From Labrys sp. KNU-23 (GTDB lineage Bacteria; Pseudomonadota; Alphaproteobacteria; Rhizobiales; Labraceae): a DNA stretch of 64,000 nucleotides. Below are positions 17,123 to 25,176 of this stretch, in pieces. Position 1 is the first letter of the stretch, and the number at the start of each line of letters is the position of its first letter. The position numbers and the translations under genes were made by a program. The DNA lies in assembly GCF_008330945.1 (NCBI RefSeq), contig NZ_CP043488.1, positions 1,834,501-1,898,500 of the forward strand. The letters are read 5' to 3'. The notes under the pieces are model-generated. The model was not told the DNA's origin. It saw nothing but the letters and a program-made list of their open reading frames with translations, and made no database searches.

Positions 17123-17296
17123 GAACGACCACCAAGGCCCGTGATCCCGGCAAAGGCCCATCTTCGATCCCCTGGCATCCATCGCCTCGGGGCGGGGTCG
17201 ATCGCATGTCCACGCGCTCCCGGTCCCTCCAGCAATCCGACGACCATAATGGGAAGGCAATGCCTTTCCCGAACCCAGTCCAGGAAAGGTAGAACC

Positions 17297-17833
17297 ATGA
17301 GAATCACCGTGTTCCATGCGGCCCTGTACGCCGCGCTCGCCTGCACTTCGATCTCTGCGGCTTATGCCGGTTTCGGCAATGGCAACGGCAATGGCAACGG
17401 CAATGTCGGCGTCGGCAACGGCAACGGCAACGGCAACATGAATTCCGGCATCGGCAACGGAAACGGCAACGGCAACGGCAACTGGGGCGGCTTCAGCGGC
17501 AATGCCAACGGCAACGCCAATAGCGGCCTCGCCAATGGCAATGGCAACGGCAATGGCAATTACGGGCTCGGCAACGGCAATTACAATGGCAATGCCAATA
17601 CCGGCACCTTGAACGGCAACGCCAACGGCAACGGCGCCCCGGACGCCAATGGCAATATCGGCTACGGCAATGGCGGGACCGGTAATATCGGCGCCTACAA
17701 CGGCCTCGGCAACTCCAGTTCTACCAGCGGCAACAACAACATCGGCGCCGCGAACGGCAACTTCAATGGCGGCATGTTCAACGGCAACGGGAACATCGGT
17801 TCGTTCAACGGCAACGGGAACGGGCGCCCATAG
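17297..17833 (+). CDS. Secreted Asn/Gly-repeat protein 3
   Basis: A 178-residue protein with a 24-residue signal peptide ending A-A-Y-A, followed by G-F-G as in protein 2. Residues 28-105 are six canonical 13-residue units; the C-terminal 73 residues keep Asn/Gly bias but break into units of about 9-19 residues (for example N-G-N-G-N-I-G-S-F). The ATG at 17297 (AGGAAAGG upstream) is preferred over the much longer upstream frame because it starts with the signal peptide. A strong terminator follows. Function unknown; likely exported structural partner of proteins 1 and 2. Confidence 0.84.
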   Translation: MRITVFHAALYAALACTSISAAYAGFGNGNGNGNGNVGVGNGNGNGNMNSGIGNGNGNGNGNWGGFSGNANGNANSGLANGNGNGNGNYGLGNGNYNGNANTGTLNGNANGNGAPDANGNIGYGNGGTGNIGAYNGLGNSSSTSGNNNIGAANGNFNGGMFNGNGNIGSFNGNGNGRP

Positions 17834-17853
17834 GAGGCTGTCGAGGCAGCTTC

Positions 17854-17890
17854 GGCCGGATCGATCACTATGGGTCGATCCGGCCTTTAT
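17854..17890 (+). terminator. Rho-independent terminator after repeat gene 3
   Basis: GGCCGGATCGA / TCGATCCGGCC, eleven-base perfect stem with a 10-base loop, followed by TTTATGCTTTAT. It probably ends the transcript of repeat genes 1-3. Confidence 0.8.
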
Positions 17891-17934
17891 GCTTTATACT
17901 GGAGCACGCTGTTCCTGATCAAAGGAATGCTACG

Positions 17935-18306
17935 ATGATCGCAGACCTCGATATCGGCTGCTGGCAGCCCTCACAATCCCTGCAGGTTCCGGCGCTTTCC
18001 CGCTGCCATGTGTCGGCCCGGCATCAAGCGACGTCGCGAATCGAGATACTGCGGAAAGATGATGTTATCCTTGTTCAATACAGCGTTGGGCGCGGAAACA
18101 ACAACGGCAATGGCAATACCGGCAACTTTAATGGAAATTTCAATCAGGGAAACAATAACGGTAATTTCAATTCCGGCAATGGAAATGGAAACTGCTTCAC
18201 TGATGACAATAACGGAAACCATGACGCCGCAGCGTATAGCTGGGACTATAAGCGCCTGATGAAAGAACTTCAGCGGTGCGGCATTACTCCCCGTCAGGTT
18301 CCTTAG
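17935..18306 (+). CDS. Asn/Gly-repeat protein 4, no visible signal peptide
   Basis: A 123-residue frame. Residues about 50-90 are Asn/Gly repeats of irregular length (G-N-N-N-G-N-G-N-T-G-N-F, N-G-N-F-N-Q-G), followed by a non-repeat tail with two Cys and 'YSWDYKRLMKELQRCGI'. The N-terminal 50 residues are not hydrophobic and no signal peptide is visible, unlike the other four members. AAGGA lies eight bases before the ATG, so translation from here is credible. It could be an intact non-secreted member, or a copy whose signal peptide was lost or frameshifted. Confidence 0.6.
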   Translation: MIADLDIGCWQPSQSLQVPALSRCHVSARHQATSRIEILRKDDVILVQYSVGRGNNNGNGNTGNFNGNFNQGNNNGNFNSGNGNGNCFTDDNNGNHDAAAYSWDYKRLMKELQRCGITPRQVP

Positions 18307-18415
18307 CGATAAAATATTGTATTCATTGCGAAAATCTCATTTGTAGCGTAGCCTCAAGCACACCTCATAGACTTTCCGAAAGTTTGTGAGCGTGTTTGTG
18401 CTTGGGGGAACGCAT

Positions 18416-19009
18416 ATGAAATCGCTTACCAAGAGTATCATCTATTTCTTCACCGTCGCCATCTTCCTTGCCGCCGCTTCACTGGCGCAAGCACAGAACG
18501 GGACCAATAACGGCAATAATTCAGGCGACGGTTCGGGCAATGGCAACGGCAACGGCAACATCACCGGCAATGTCGGTGGTGCCACCTTGAATAATCGCGA
18601 TCGGCGCCAGGCTCCCGCGGCGTTTGCCCCCGGCCTCGCGGCAGCAGGCATCGAGGCCTGCCTCGGCAGCGTCAGCCTGGGCGGCTCGGGCGCCGGCTTC
18701 GGCTTCAGCTTCGGCACCACCAAGCTCGACCAGGGCTGCAACATCCGCCTTTTTGCCCGCACGCTGCAATCCATGGGCTATCGCAGGGCCGCCACCCAGA
18801 TGCTGTGCTATGACGCCGATGTTGCCGGCGCCCTGGCAACGGAAGGCATTCGCTGCCAGGTCGGCCCCCGGGCCGCGCCTCCGTCCGGCGTGGCCGGCGT
18901 GCAGCAGCCGGCCCAGCGCTATGCCCGCGGCACCACGGTGGCCCCAGCCGCCTACGCACCTCGCCGCAAATGCATGAAATACGACATCTTCCGCGGTTGC
19001 CTCGACTGA
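18416..19009 (+). CDS. Secreted protein with short Asn/Gly linker and Cys-containing C-terminal domain
   Basis: A 197-residue protein. The signal peptide is about residues 1-27 (ends S-L-A-Q-A). A short N/G-rich stretch follows (28-55), then a non-repeat domain with 'IEACLGSVSLGGSG', 'GFGFSFGTTKLDQGCNIRLFARTL' and 'GYRRAATQMLCYD', and a basic tail with two Cys near the end (R-R-K-C-M-K-Y-D-I-F-R-G-C-L-D). GGGGGAA precedes the ATG at 18416. The architecture, a folded Cys domain plus a little of the repeat, suggests a cap, anchor or nucleator for the pure-repeat proteins; this is inference. I do not recognise the C-terminal domain. Confidence 0.8.
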   Translation: MKSLTKSIIYFFTVAIFLAAASLAQAQNGTNNGNNSGDGSGNGNGNGNITGNVGGATLNNRDRRQAPAAFAPGLAAAGIEACLGSVSLGGSGAGFGFSFGTTKLDQGCNIRLFARTLQSMGYRRAATQMLCYDADVAGALATEGIRCQVGPRAAPPSGVAGVQQPAQRYARGTTVAPAAYAPRRKCMKYDIFRGCLD

Positions 19010-19019
19010 GCAGAATCAG

Positions 19020-19041
19020 GCCCGTCGGCGATCCGGCGGGC
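19020..19041 (+). terminator. Hairpin at the end of the repeat-gene cluster
   Basis: GCCCGTCGG / CCGGCGGGC with a 4-base loop, 11 bases after the stop of the last cluster gene; it contains one G-T pair and no T tract. Confidence 0.45.
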
Positions 19042-19111
19042 TACCGAACCATGCCGACAGACGAAGTCGGGATTTTGAGCCAGGTGCGTTCCGCTGGAAT
19101 CGCGCCTGGCT

Positions 19112-19627
19112 TCAGGCGCCGGCCTGCTGAGGCTGCGACACCGCAAGGATCTTGGGCTCGTGCCCGGTGGCCCGCAGGAAGGCGATGAGGCCTTCGCGGG
19201 TGATCGTGGTGGTCTGCGTGTTGACCAGCGGATGATGGTTGAGCTTGTCGTTTTCGAGCAGTCCCTGGTCGAGCACCACGGTCACCTGCCCCTCGGTATC
19301 GTTGATGGCGCCGAAGGGCGTGACCGCGCCGGGCAACACGCCCCAGACCTGCGTCAGCAGGTCGGCTGACCCGAAGGACACCTTGCCCTGGGCGCCGATG
19401 ATCTCGTGGATGCGCTTGAGATCGACGCTGGCATCCTCTTCCAGCACCACCAGGAACAGCCCGCCCTTGCGGTCCTTCAGGAAGAGATTCTTGGTATGCC
19501 CGCCGGCGATCTGGCCCCGCAGCGCCTTTGAATCCTCCACCGTGAACAGGGGCGGGTGCTCGACGGTCGTGACAGCAATGCCGAGCTTGGCGAAGAAAGC
19601 GAACAGGTCGTCAGGCGTGGCCGGCAT
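19112..19627 (-). CDS. YbaK/ProX-type prolyl-tRNA deacylase (trans-editing protein)
   Basis: A 171-residue YbaK/aaRS-associated domain protein: 'TVEHPPLFTVEDSKALRGQI', 'GGHTKNLFLKDRKGGLFLVVL', 'GKVSFGSADLL', 'GVLPGAVTPFGAIND' and 'NHHPLVNTQTTTIT'. These match the ProX/PrdX group that hydrolyses misacylated tRNA-Pro (mainly Ala-tRNA-Pro). The catalytic-site Lys is in 'TKNLFLKD'. The start at 19627 gives family length. Cytoplasmic; no operon partner is apparent. Confidence 0.88.
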   Translation of the reverse strand: MPATPDDLFAFFAKLGIAVTTVEHPPLFTVEDSKALRGQIAGGHTKNLFLKDRKGGLFLVVLEEDASVDLKRIHEIIGAQGKVSFGSADLLTQVWGVLPGAVTPFGAINDTEGQVTVVLDQGLLENDKLNHHPLVNTQTTTITREGLIAFLRATGHEPKILAVSQPQQAGA

Positions 19628-19704
19628 GGCTTGAGGTCTCCCGGGAAAGGTGCCCTGACTAGAACGACAGCTTGCCTCGCGCAAGGCCAGGCCACACAAG
19701 ACAA

Positions 19705-19729
19705 AAGGGCTCCGCGTCGCAGAGCCCTT
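19705..19729 (-). terminator. Terminator of the outer-membrane protein gene
   Basis: On the minus strand AAGGGCTC-N9-GAGCCCTT is followed by TTGTCTTG, about 30 bases after the stop of the barrel gene. Confidence 0.8.
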
Positions 19730-19758
19730 AAGAAACGAGACGGAGACCAGGCTCCCGA

Positions 19759-20523
19759 TCAGAACTTGTAGTTCACGCCGGCACGCACCGTGTGCACGGA
19801 AACGTCGGTCTTGGCGGTGATCTGAGCGATCTCGCTGTTGGCCTTGATCGTCTCGGCCTTGCCGAGATCGACATAGAGATATTCGGCCCGCACGGTCCAG
19901 TTCTGGGTCAGAGCATATTCGGCGCCCGCACCGAGAGCCCAGCCGAACTTGGTCTCCGATCCGGACAGATTGGTGCCGCCGGTGCTGACCTTGGTCTTCA
20001 CCTGACCATAGGCAAGACCGCCGGTGCCGTAGATCAGGACATTGTCGAAGGCATAGCCGGCGCGCACGCGGGCCGTGCCGAACCAGTTGAGCTCATTCTT
20101 CACCGTGACCGGAATGTTCTGAGCACCGATGAAGGTTTTCTTGGTGTCCAGGCCGGCATATTGCAGGTCGGCCTCGGCGCCAATTACCCAATTGGGATCA
20201 ATCTGATAATTGTAGCCGATCTGGCCGCCGGCGACGATGCCGTTGGCGCTGCCCTTGACCTTTGCGGCCCCGCCGTTCAGCCCGAAACCGAGAGCCCTCT
20301 CAAGCGTCGGTGCCGTCGCCGTCGGCACCGCCTTCAGATCCGTGTCGAGATTGCCGCGGCCATAACCCGCATTCAGACCGGCATAGAACCCGGTCCAGGT
20401 AAAGGACGGCACGATTTCCGGCGCGATCGGCTCGACGGGCGGCGGCGCCAGATCGGCGGCGAATGCCGCTGCCGGTGCGAGAACGACGACGCCCGCAAGC
20501 AGAGCATTCCTAAGAATTTGCAT
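19759..20523 (-). CDS. Omp25/Omp31-type outer-membrane beta-barrel protein
   Basis: A 254-residue protein with a signal peptide (residues 1-22, ends A-A-F-A, mature A-D-L-A-P-P-P) and an eight-strand barrel typical of rhizobial/Brucella OMPs: 'FTWTGFYAGLNAGYGRG', 'GGQIGYNYQIDPNWVIGAEADLQY', 'GTARVRAGYAFDNVLIYGTGGLAYG' and 'WTVRAEYLYVDLG', ending in Phe (V-N-Y-K-F), the BAM-recognition residue. GGGG precedes the ATG. Monocistronic with its own terminator; probably an abundant structural porin-like protein. Confidence 0.9.
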   Translation of the reverse strand: MQILRNALLAGVVVLAPAAAFAADLAPPPVEPIAPEIVPSFTWTGFYAGLNAGYGRGNLDTDLKAVPTATAPTLERALGFGLNGGAAKVKGSANGIVAGGQIGYNYQIDPNWVIGAEADLQYAGLDTKKTFIGAQNIPVTVKNELNWFGTARVRAGYAFDNVLIYGTGGLAYGQVKTKVSTGGTNLSGSETKFGWALGAGAEYALTQNWTVRAEYLYVDLGKAETIKANSEIAQITAKTDVSVHTVRAGVNYKF

Positions 20524-20828
20524 TTTAATACCCCAGCACTTGGCACTTGTTACGCTCGAACGCCTGATAGCACTGCCTTTACATGAAATCCTATGACATA
20601 AATGCAACACCGGCTTTTTTATTGAGCAATCCATAATGGATATACTTAACAATCATAGTTAACGCCATAAACGCGGCGTTCGCATTACGTAAAGCAATAC
20701 AGGAACAGATGGCACCTGCTCCTCGAGCCGCGACCTCCATTCGAACATCGGCGTTCCCCTCGCGGCCGAAATCGCGTAAAGGAGCGCCGTCGCAGAGACC
20801 TTGACCCTCTGATGGACGGAAGGATGCC
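20524..20828. other. Divergent promoter region between the barrel gene and mnmA
   Basis: 305 bases, AT-rich near 20580-20690 (upstream of the barrel gene), with no supported coding frame. Confidence 0.5.
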
Positions 20829-21998
20829 ATGTTGAACTCGCTCGACCTGCCGCGACGGCCGCAGGATACCCGTGTCGTTGTTGCCATGTCGGGCGGCGTC
20901 GACTCTTCCGTTTGTGCCGCTCTTCTCAAGGAGCAGGGCTATGACGTGATCGGGGTGACGCTTCAGCTCTACGACCATGGCGCCGCTGTTCACCGCAAGG
21001 GCGCCTGCTGCGCCGGCCAGGACATTCACGACGCGCGCGAGGTCGCCGACCGCATCGGCATCCCCCATTACGTGCTCGACTATGAAAGCCGCTTCAAGGA
21101 AGCCGTGATCGACCGTTTCGCCGATTCCTATGTGGCCGGCGAGACGCCGATCCCCTGTGTCGAATGCAACCAGCGCGTCAAGTTCCGCGACCTGCTCGGC
21201 ACCGCGCGCGATCTCGGCGCCGACGTGCTCGCCACCGGCCATTACGTCGCCAGCCGCGCCGTGCCCGGCGGCCGGGGCCTGTTCCGCCCGCGTGACGCCG
21301 AACGTGACCAGAGCTATTTCATGTTCGCTACCACCAAGGAGCAGCTCGACATCCTGCGCTTCCCGCTCGGCGAGATGACCAAGCCGGAAACGCGCCAGGC
21401 TGCCGAGCGCTTCGGCCTGTCGGTGGCGGCCAAGCCCGACAGCCAGGACATCTGCTTCGTACCCTCGGGCCGCTACGCCCAGGTGATCGAGAAGCTCAAG
21501 CCCGGCGCCGCCGTTCCCGGCGAGATCGTGCATCTCGATGGCCGCGTGCTGGGCCAGCACCAGGGCGTCATCCATTACACCATCGGCCAGCGCAAGGGCC
21601 TGGGCATTGCCACGGGCGAGCCGCTGCACGTCATCCGCCTCGATGCCGAGGCGGCCCGGGTGATCGTCGGCCCGCGCGAGGCGCTGGCGACCCGACAGGT
21701 CGCCCTGCGCGACGTCAATTGGATCGGTGACGGCGCCCTCGCAGACCTGCCTGCCGAGGGGCTGGAGATCGCAGTGCGTGTGCGCTCGACCCGTGCGCCC
21801 AAGCCTGCTTTGCTGCATTTCGGTCCGGAAGGCCCCACCATCGAACTCACCGAAGCCGAGGACGGCGTTTCGCCCGGACAGGCCGCCGTGTTCTATGACC
21901 ATGCCGATGGTCAGGCCCGGGTGCTCGGCGGCGGCTTCATCCGTGGCGCGCGGCCGCAGACCGTCTTCGCCTATGGCGGCCAGACGGTCGCGGCCTGA
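20829..21998 (+). CDS. mnmA: tRNA-specific 2-thiouridylase MnmA
   Basis: A 389-residue enzyme that installs the 2-thio group on U34 of tRNA-Lys, -Glu and -Gln. The PP-loop S21-G-G-V-D-S-S27 binds ATP. The two catalytic cysteines are Cys110 (P-I-P-C-V-E-C-N) and Cys209 (S-Q-D-I-C-F-V). '[20 protein letters not shown]' marks the central domain, and a beta-barrel C-terminal domain follows. Alphaproteobacterial members are about this length. It appears to be a single-gene unit. Confidence 0.96.
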   Translation: MLNSLDLPRRPQDTRVVVAMSGGVDSSVCAALLKEQGYDVIGVTLQLYDHGAAVHRKGACCAGQDIHDAREVADRIGIPHYVLDYESRFKEAVIDRFADSYVAGETPIPCVECNQRVKFRDLLGTARDLGADVLATGHYVASRAVPGGRGLFRPRDAERDQSYFMFATTKEQLDILRFPLGEMTKPETRQAAERFGLSVAAKPDSQDICFVPSGRYAQVIEKLKPGAAVPGEIVHLDGRVLGQHQGVIHYTIGQRKGLGIATGEPLHVIRLDAEAARVIVGPREALATRQVALRDVNWIGDGALADLPAEGLEIAVRVRSTRAPKPALLHFGPEGPTIELTEAEDGVSPGQAAVFYDHADGQARVLGGGFIRGARPQTVFAYGGQTVAA

Positions 21999-22150
21999 AC
22001 CGCCTCGCCGACCATTGAGGGCGTGCGTTCCGGCCTTGCTTTGGGCTAAGCTCTGGTCGAAAAGGAGAGCCCTCCCCTCGGGAGGCTCGCGTATGGAGAA
22101 AAAAAGCGGTTTCCAAAACATCGCATTTTTCTCTAGGTCTTTGTTTTGAC

Positions 22151-22194
22151 GCATTTTCTTAACCGAAAAGTCGAACAACTTTTCTGGAAAATGC
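22151..22194. repeat. Nested palindromic repeat upstream of the MotA/ExbB-like gene
   Basis: Nested dyads GCATTTTC (22151-22158) / GAAAATGC (22187-22194) and GAAAAGT (22164-22170) / ACTTTTC (22078 +100, that is 22178-22184). The preceding TTGTTTTGAC resembles a common Hyphomicrobiales intergenic repeat. It ends 27 bases before the next start codon, so it would lie in that gene's leader. Confidence 0.65.
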
Positions 22195-22221
22195 AACAGA
22201 TTGCTGGAACGGCGTGGTGCG

Positions 22222-23211
22222 ATGGCCAGAGACCTAGATCCCTACAAGCTGTCTTCCCCCCGGATTTTCTTCATCCGTATGCTGATCTTCCTGGTGTTGG
22301 CGGCCTGCGTCACCGCCGTGCTCTATCGCCAGCTCTATGTCGCCTTCATGGCCAATCCGGGCCTCAACGGCCTGATCATCTTCACCCTGCTGCTCGGCAT
22401 CGTCTTCGGTTTCCGCCAGGTGATCCGCCTGTTGCCGGAAGTGCGCTGGGTCAATGCCTATCGCCTGCGCGATCCCGGCCTGGAGCTCCGGGACCAGCCG
22501 GTCATGCTGGCACCGATGGCGACATTGCTGGGTGACAAGGTAGGCCGGCGCTCGATCTCGCTCTCGACCCTGCGCTCCATTCTCGAATCGATCGGCATGC
22601 GCCTCGACGAGCAGCGCGAAGTCTCGCGTTACCTCACCGGCCTGCTGGTCTTCCTGGGCCTGCTCGGCACCTTCTGGGGCCTGATCGAGACAGTGGGCTC
22701 GGTCGGCAATGTGATCAACTCCATGTCGGTCGGCGGCAGCGACGCCAGCACCGTGTTCGAGAGCCTGAAGAGCGGTCTCGCCGCCCCGCTCAAGGGCATG
22801 GGCGTGTCGTTCTCGTCCTCGCTGTTCGGCCTTGCCGGCTCGCTGATCCTCGGCTTCCTCGACCTGCAGGCCGGCCAGGCCCAGAACCGCTTCTACACCG
22901 AGCTCGAAGACTGGCTTGCCGCCACCGTGACCGATATCGAGGCCGAGGGCCTTGCCCGCGGTGGCTCGGACGGCGAGATGGCGGCGATCAAATCGGCGAT
23001 CGAGCGCATGGCGGACGGCTCGCGCGAAGCCGGCTCCGGCCGCAACGCCACCGCGGCCATGGCCCAGCTCGCCGAGGGCATCCAGGGCCTGGTGCAGCAT
23101 ATGCGCTCCGAGCAGCAGATGATCCGCGACTGGGTCGAAAGCCAGGCCGAACAGCAGCGCGACATCAAGAGCGTGCTCGAGCGGCTGATGCAAGAGCGCG
23201 AGAAGAACTGA
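22222..23211 (+). CDS. MotA/TolQ/ExbB-family proton-channel protein
   Basis: A 329-residue membrane protein. TM segments are at about 16-36, 45-63, 141-163 and 195-217; the conserved channel segment is 'TGLLVFLGLLGTFWGLIETVGSV', followed by 'LAAPLKGMGVSFSSSLFGLAGSLILGFLDL'. The C-terminal 100 residues are soluble and helical. It is coupled to a MotB/OmpA-like gene (TGATG overlap at 23209-23213), so the pair likely forms an ion-driven motor-like complex across the envelope. Start ATG 22222 is used, with TTG 22201 possible. The specific role is unknown; the pair is common in this order. Confidence 0.85.
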   Translation: MARDLDPYKLSSPRIFFIRMLIFLVLAACVTAVLYRQLYVAFMANPGLNGLIIFTLLLGIVFGFRQVIRLLPEVRWVNAYRLRDPGLELRDQPVMLAPMATLLGDKVGRRSISLSTLRSILESIGMRLDEQREVSRYLTGLLVFLGLLGTFWGLIETVGSVGNVINSMSVGGSDASTVFESLKSGLAAPLKGMGVSFSSSLFGLAGSLILGFLDLQAGQAQNRFYTELEDWLAATVTDIEAEGLARGGSDGEMAAIKSAIERMADGSREAGSGRNATAAMAQLAEGIQGLVQHMRSEQQMIRDWVESQAEQQRDIKSVLERLMQEREKN

Positions 23212-24248
23212 TGCCGCTCGGACGCAGCCGCCGCCGCAGCGAGGGCATCAACTACTGGCCAGGTTTCGTCGACGCCCTATCGACCCTGCTCCTGTCCATC
23301 ATCATGATCCTGTCGATCTTCGTGCTCGGCCAGTTCTTCCTGTCCCAGGAAGTCACCGGCAAGGACGAGGCACTTAACCGGCTCAATGCCCAGATCGCGG
23401 AATTGTCGCAACTGCTCGCCTTGGAACGCACCAGCGGGCGGAACGCCCAGGAGCAGCTTTCGGTGCTCACCAGCGGTCTCGACAAGGCCAATGCCGACAA
23501 GGCGCGATTGCAGGGCCTGCTCGACGATGCCCAGAAAGACGCCGCAGCCGCCAGTGCCCAGGGCGGACAGGTCGCGCAGATCCAGGGCGAGCTCGACAGC
23601 CAGAAGCGCATTTCCGACCAGGCGATGGCGCAGGTCGAACTGCTCAACCAGCAGATATCGGCCCTGCGCCGTCAGATCGCCGCGCTGGAACAGGCCCTCG
23701 ACGCTTCCGAATCCAAGGACCGCGAGAGCCAGACCAAGATCGCCGATCTTGGCTCGCGGCTGAACGCGGCGCTGGCGCAGCGTGTGCAGGAACTCTCGCG
23801 CTTCCGTTCCGACTTCTTTGGCCGCCTGCGCGAAGTGCTCGGCAACCGTCCGGACGTCCGCATCGTCGGTGACCGCTTCGTCTTCCAGTCCGAGGTGTTC
23901 TTCCAGGCGGGCCAGGCGACATTGCAGCCCGAGGGCAAGGCCGAAATGGACAAGCTCGCCGCCGCCCTGCTCGACTTGCAGGACAAGATCCCCAGCGACA
24001 TTCCCTGGGTGCTGCGCGTCGATGGCCATACCGACGACCGGCCGATCAACTCGCCGCAATTTCCGAGCAATTGGGAATTGTCGTCCAGCCGCGCTATCTC
24101 CGTGGTGCAATATCTGATGTCCAAGGGCATTCCGGCCCAGCGCCTGGTCGCGGCAGGCTTTGCCGAATTCCAGCCGATCGACACGGCCGGCACCGACGAG
24201 GCGCGCAAGAAGAACCGCCGCATCGAGCTGAAGCTGACCGAGCGATGA
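23211..24248 (+). CDS. MotB/OmpA-like peptidoglycan-binding partner protein
   Basis: A 345-residue protein with one N-terminal TM helix containing an Asp in W-P-G-F-V-D-A-L-S-T-L-L-L, the position equivalent to the proton-binding Asp of MotB. A long coiled coil follows (about 45-195), then a C-terminal OmpA-like peptidoglycan-binding domain ('LRVDGHTDDRPI', 'NWELSSSRAISVVQYL', 'GFAEFQPI', 'KNRRIELKL'). It is translationally coupled to the upstream channel gene and overlaps the downstream GNAT gene. Expected to anchor the channel to the cell wall. Confidence 0.88.
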   Translation: MPLGRSRRRSEGINYWPGFVDALSTLLLSIIMILSIFVLGQFFLSQEVTGKDEALNRLNAQIAELSQLLALERTSGRNAQEQLSVLTSGLDKANADKARLQGLLDDAQKDAAAASAQGGQVAQIQGELDSQKRISDQAMAQVELLNQQISALRRQIAALEQALDASESKDRESQTKIADLGSRLNAALAQRVQELSRFRSDFFGRLREVLGNRPDVRIVGDRFVFQSEVFFQAGQATLQPEGKAEMDKLAAALLDLQDKIPSDIPWVLRVDGHTDDRPINSPQFPSNWELSSSRAISVVQYLMSKGIPAQRLVAAGFAEFQPIDTAGTDEARKKNRRIELKLTER

Positions 24249-24712
24249 GCATCGCCGCGGTCACTCTCCGGTCGGCCGGGGCTGCCGACGAGCCGGCCCT
24301 GAAATGCCTGTGGTGCGGGGCCTGGCAGGCCACCTATCCGGCTTTCGACTATGAGGCGCGCTGGCCGGGACAGTGGCGCCATTGGCAGGCGCTGGAAGCG
24401 GAGATCTTCGTGGCATCGCGCGAGGACGCCGATGACGCCACGATCATCGGCATGCTGGTGCTGGCGCCGCAGGAAGACGACGCATTGGTGCTGGAACAGA
24501 TCGCGCTGCCGCCGGCCGAGCAGGGCAGCGGCGTCGCTCATCTGCTGATGCTGTTCGCCAAGCAGAAGACACGTTCCGTCCTGCGCCTCACCGTGAACGC
24601 CTTCAACGAAAGGGCGATCCGCTTCTATGAACGCGAGGCGTTCGAGCGCTGCGGCAACGGCGTCAATCCTGGTTCAGGCTTGCCGACCTTCGACTATGAA
24701 TGGCGCCGTTGA
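24245..24712 (+). CDS. GNAT family N-acetyltransferase
   Basis: A 155-residue protein starting in the ATGA overlap with the OmpA-like gene, so it is third in this operon. The GNAT fold is seen as 'LRSAGAADEPALKCLW', 'ALVLEQIALPPAEQGSGVAHLLM' (acetyl-CoA-binding region, motif A partly degenerate) and 'LTVNAFNERAIRFYEREAFERC'. Substrate unknown. Operon membership with the motor-like pair may be incidental. Confidence 0.8.
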   Translation: MSIAAVTLRSAGAADEPALKCLWCGAWQATYPAFDYEARWPGQWRHWQALEAEIFVASREDADDATIIGMLVLAPQEDDALVLEQIALPPAEQGSGVAHLLMLFAKQKTRSVLRLTVNAFNERAIRFYEREAFERCGNGVNPGSGLPTFDYEWRR

Positions 24713-25176
24713 AGTACGGGAACGACTCGACCTCCGATTCGGAACCACCGACCAAGGCCTATCCAAGCACGATCGCCGCCATGCAAGATCACTGTGATCT
24801 TCAAACAGGGCTACTGAAAACCCTCCAGCTTCCGCAAAGCCCCTTCATCTTGCAGAACTTTCACATGTATATTTCTTTTGAATGCTCTCCCCGCTGATAA
24901 AATTATACGAATAATAATACATTCTAAATTTTTGTTCATTTATCTTAATTCTATTAGTATTATTTATAATAAATAACATGTATTTAATTCTTCACTGTTA
25001 CTTAAATATTTATATAGTATTTGAAAAAATATTCTTAAAATTCGTTGAATCACTCGCGACTCACGCTCCCTGGAAAACTATCTTCGGGTACCGGCATCGG
25101 AAATGCTGCACTGGGCCATGACATTTTGCCCGAATTCCATGTCGGACAACAATTGGTGATCCAAGGAGGAGCGGAA
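24713..25176. other. AT-rich gene-free patch
   Basis: From about 24885 to 25060 the sequence is strikingly AT-rich (runs such as ttatttataataaataa), in contrast to the GC-rich flanks. No credible coding frame is seen. It directly precedes the M15 peptidase gene and may be foreign DNA or a silenced promoter region. Confidence 0.6.

Noticed and set aside
15738..17560. Regularly spaced direct repeats that could suggest a CRISPR array
   Set aside because: The repeats are in-frame protein-coding 39-bp units with no unique spacers.
22222..24248. Zorya defence system (ZorA/ZorB-like pair)
   Set aside because: zorC, zorD and zorE genes are absent; the downstream gene is a GNAT and the pair is common outside defence loci.
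24700..24897. 65-codon frame after the GNAT gene
   Set aside because: It overlaps the GNAT stop, lacks an SD and enters AT-rich DNA without any motif.
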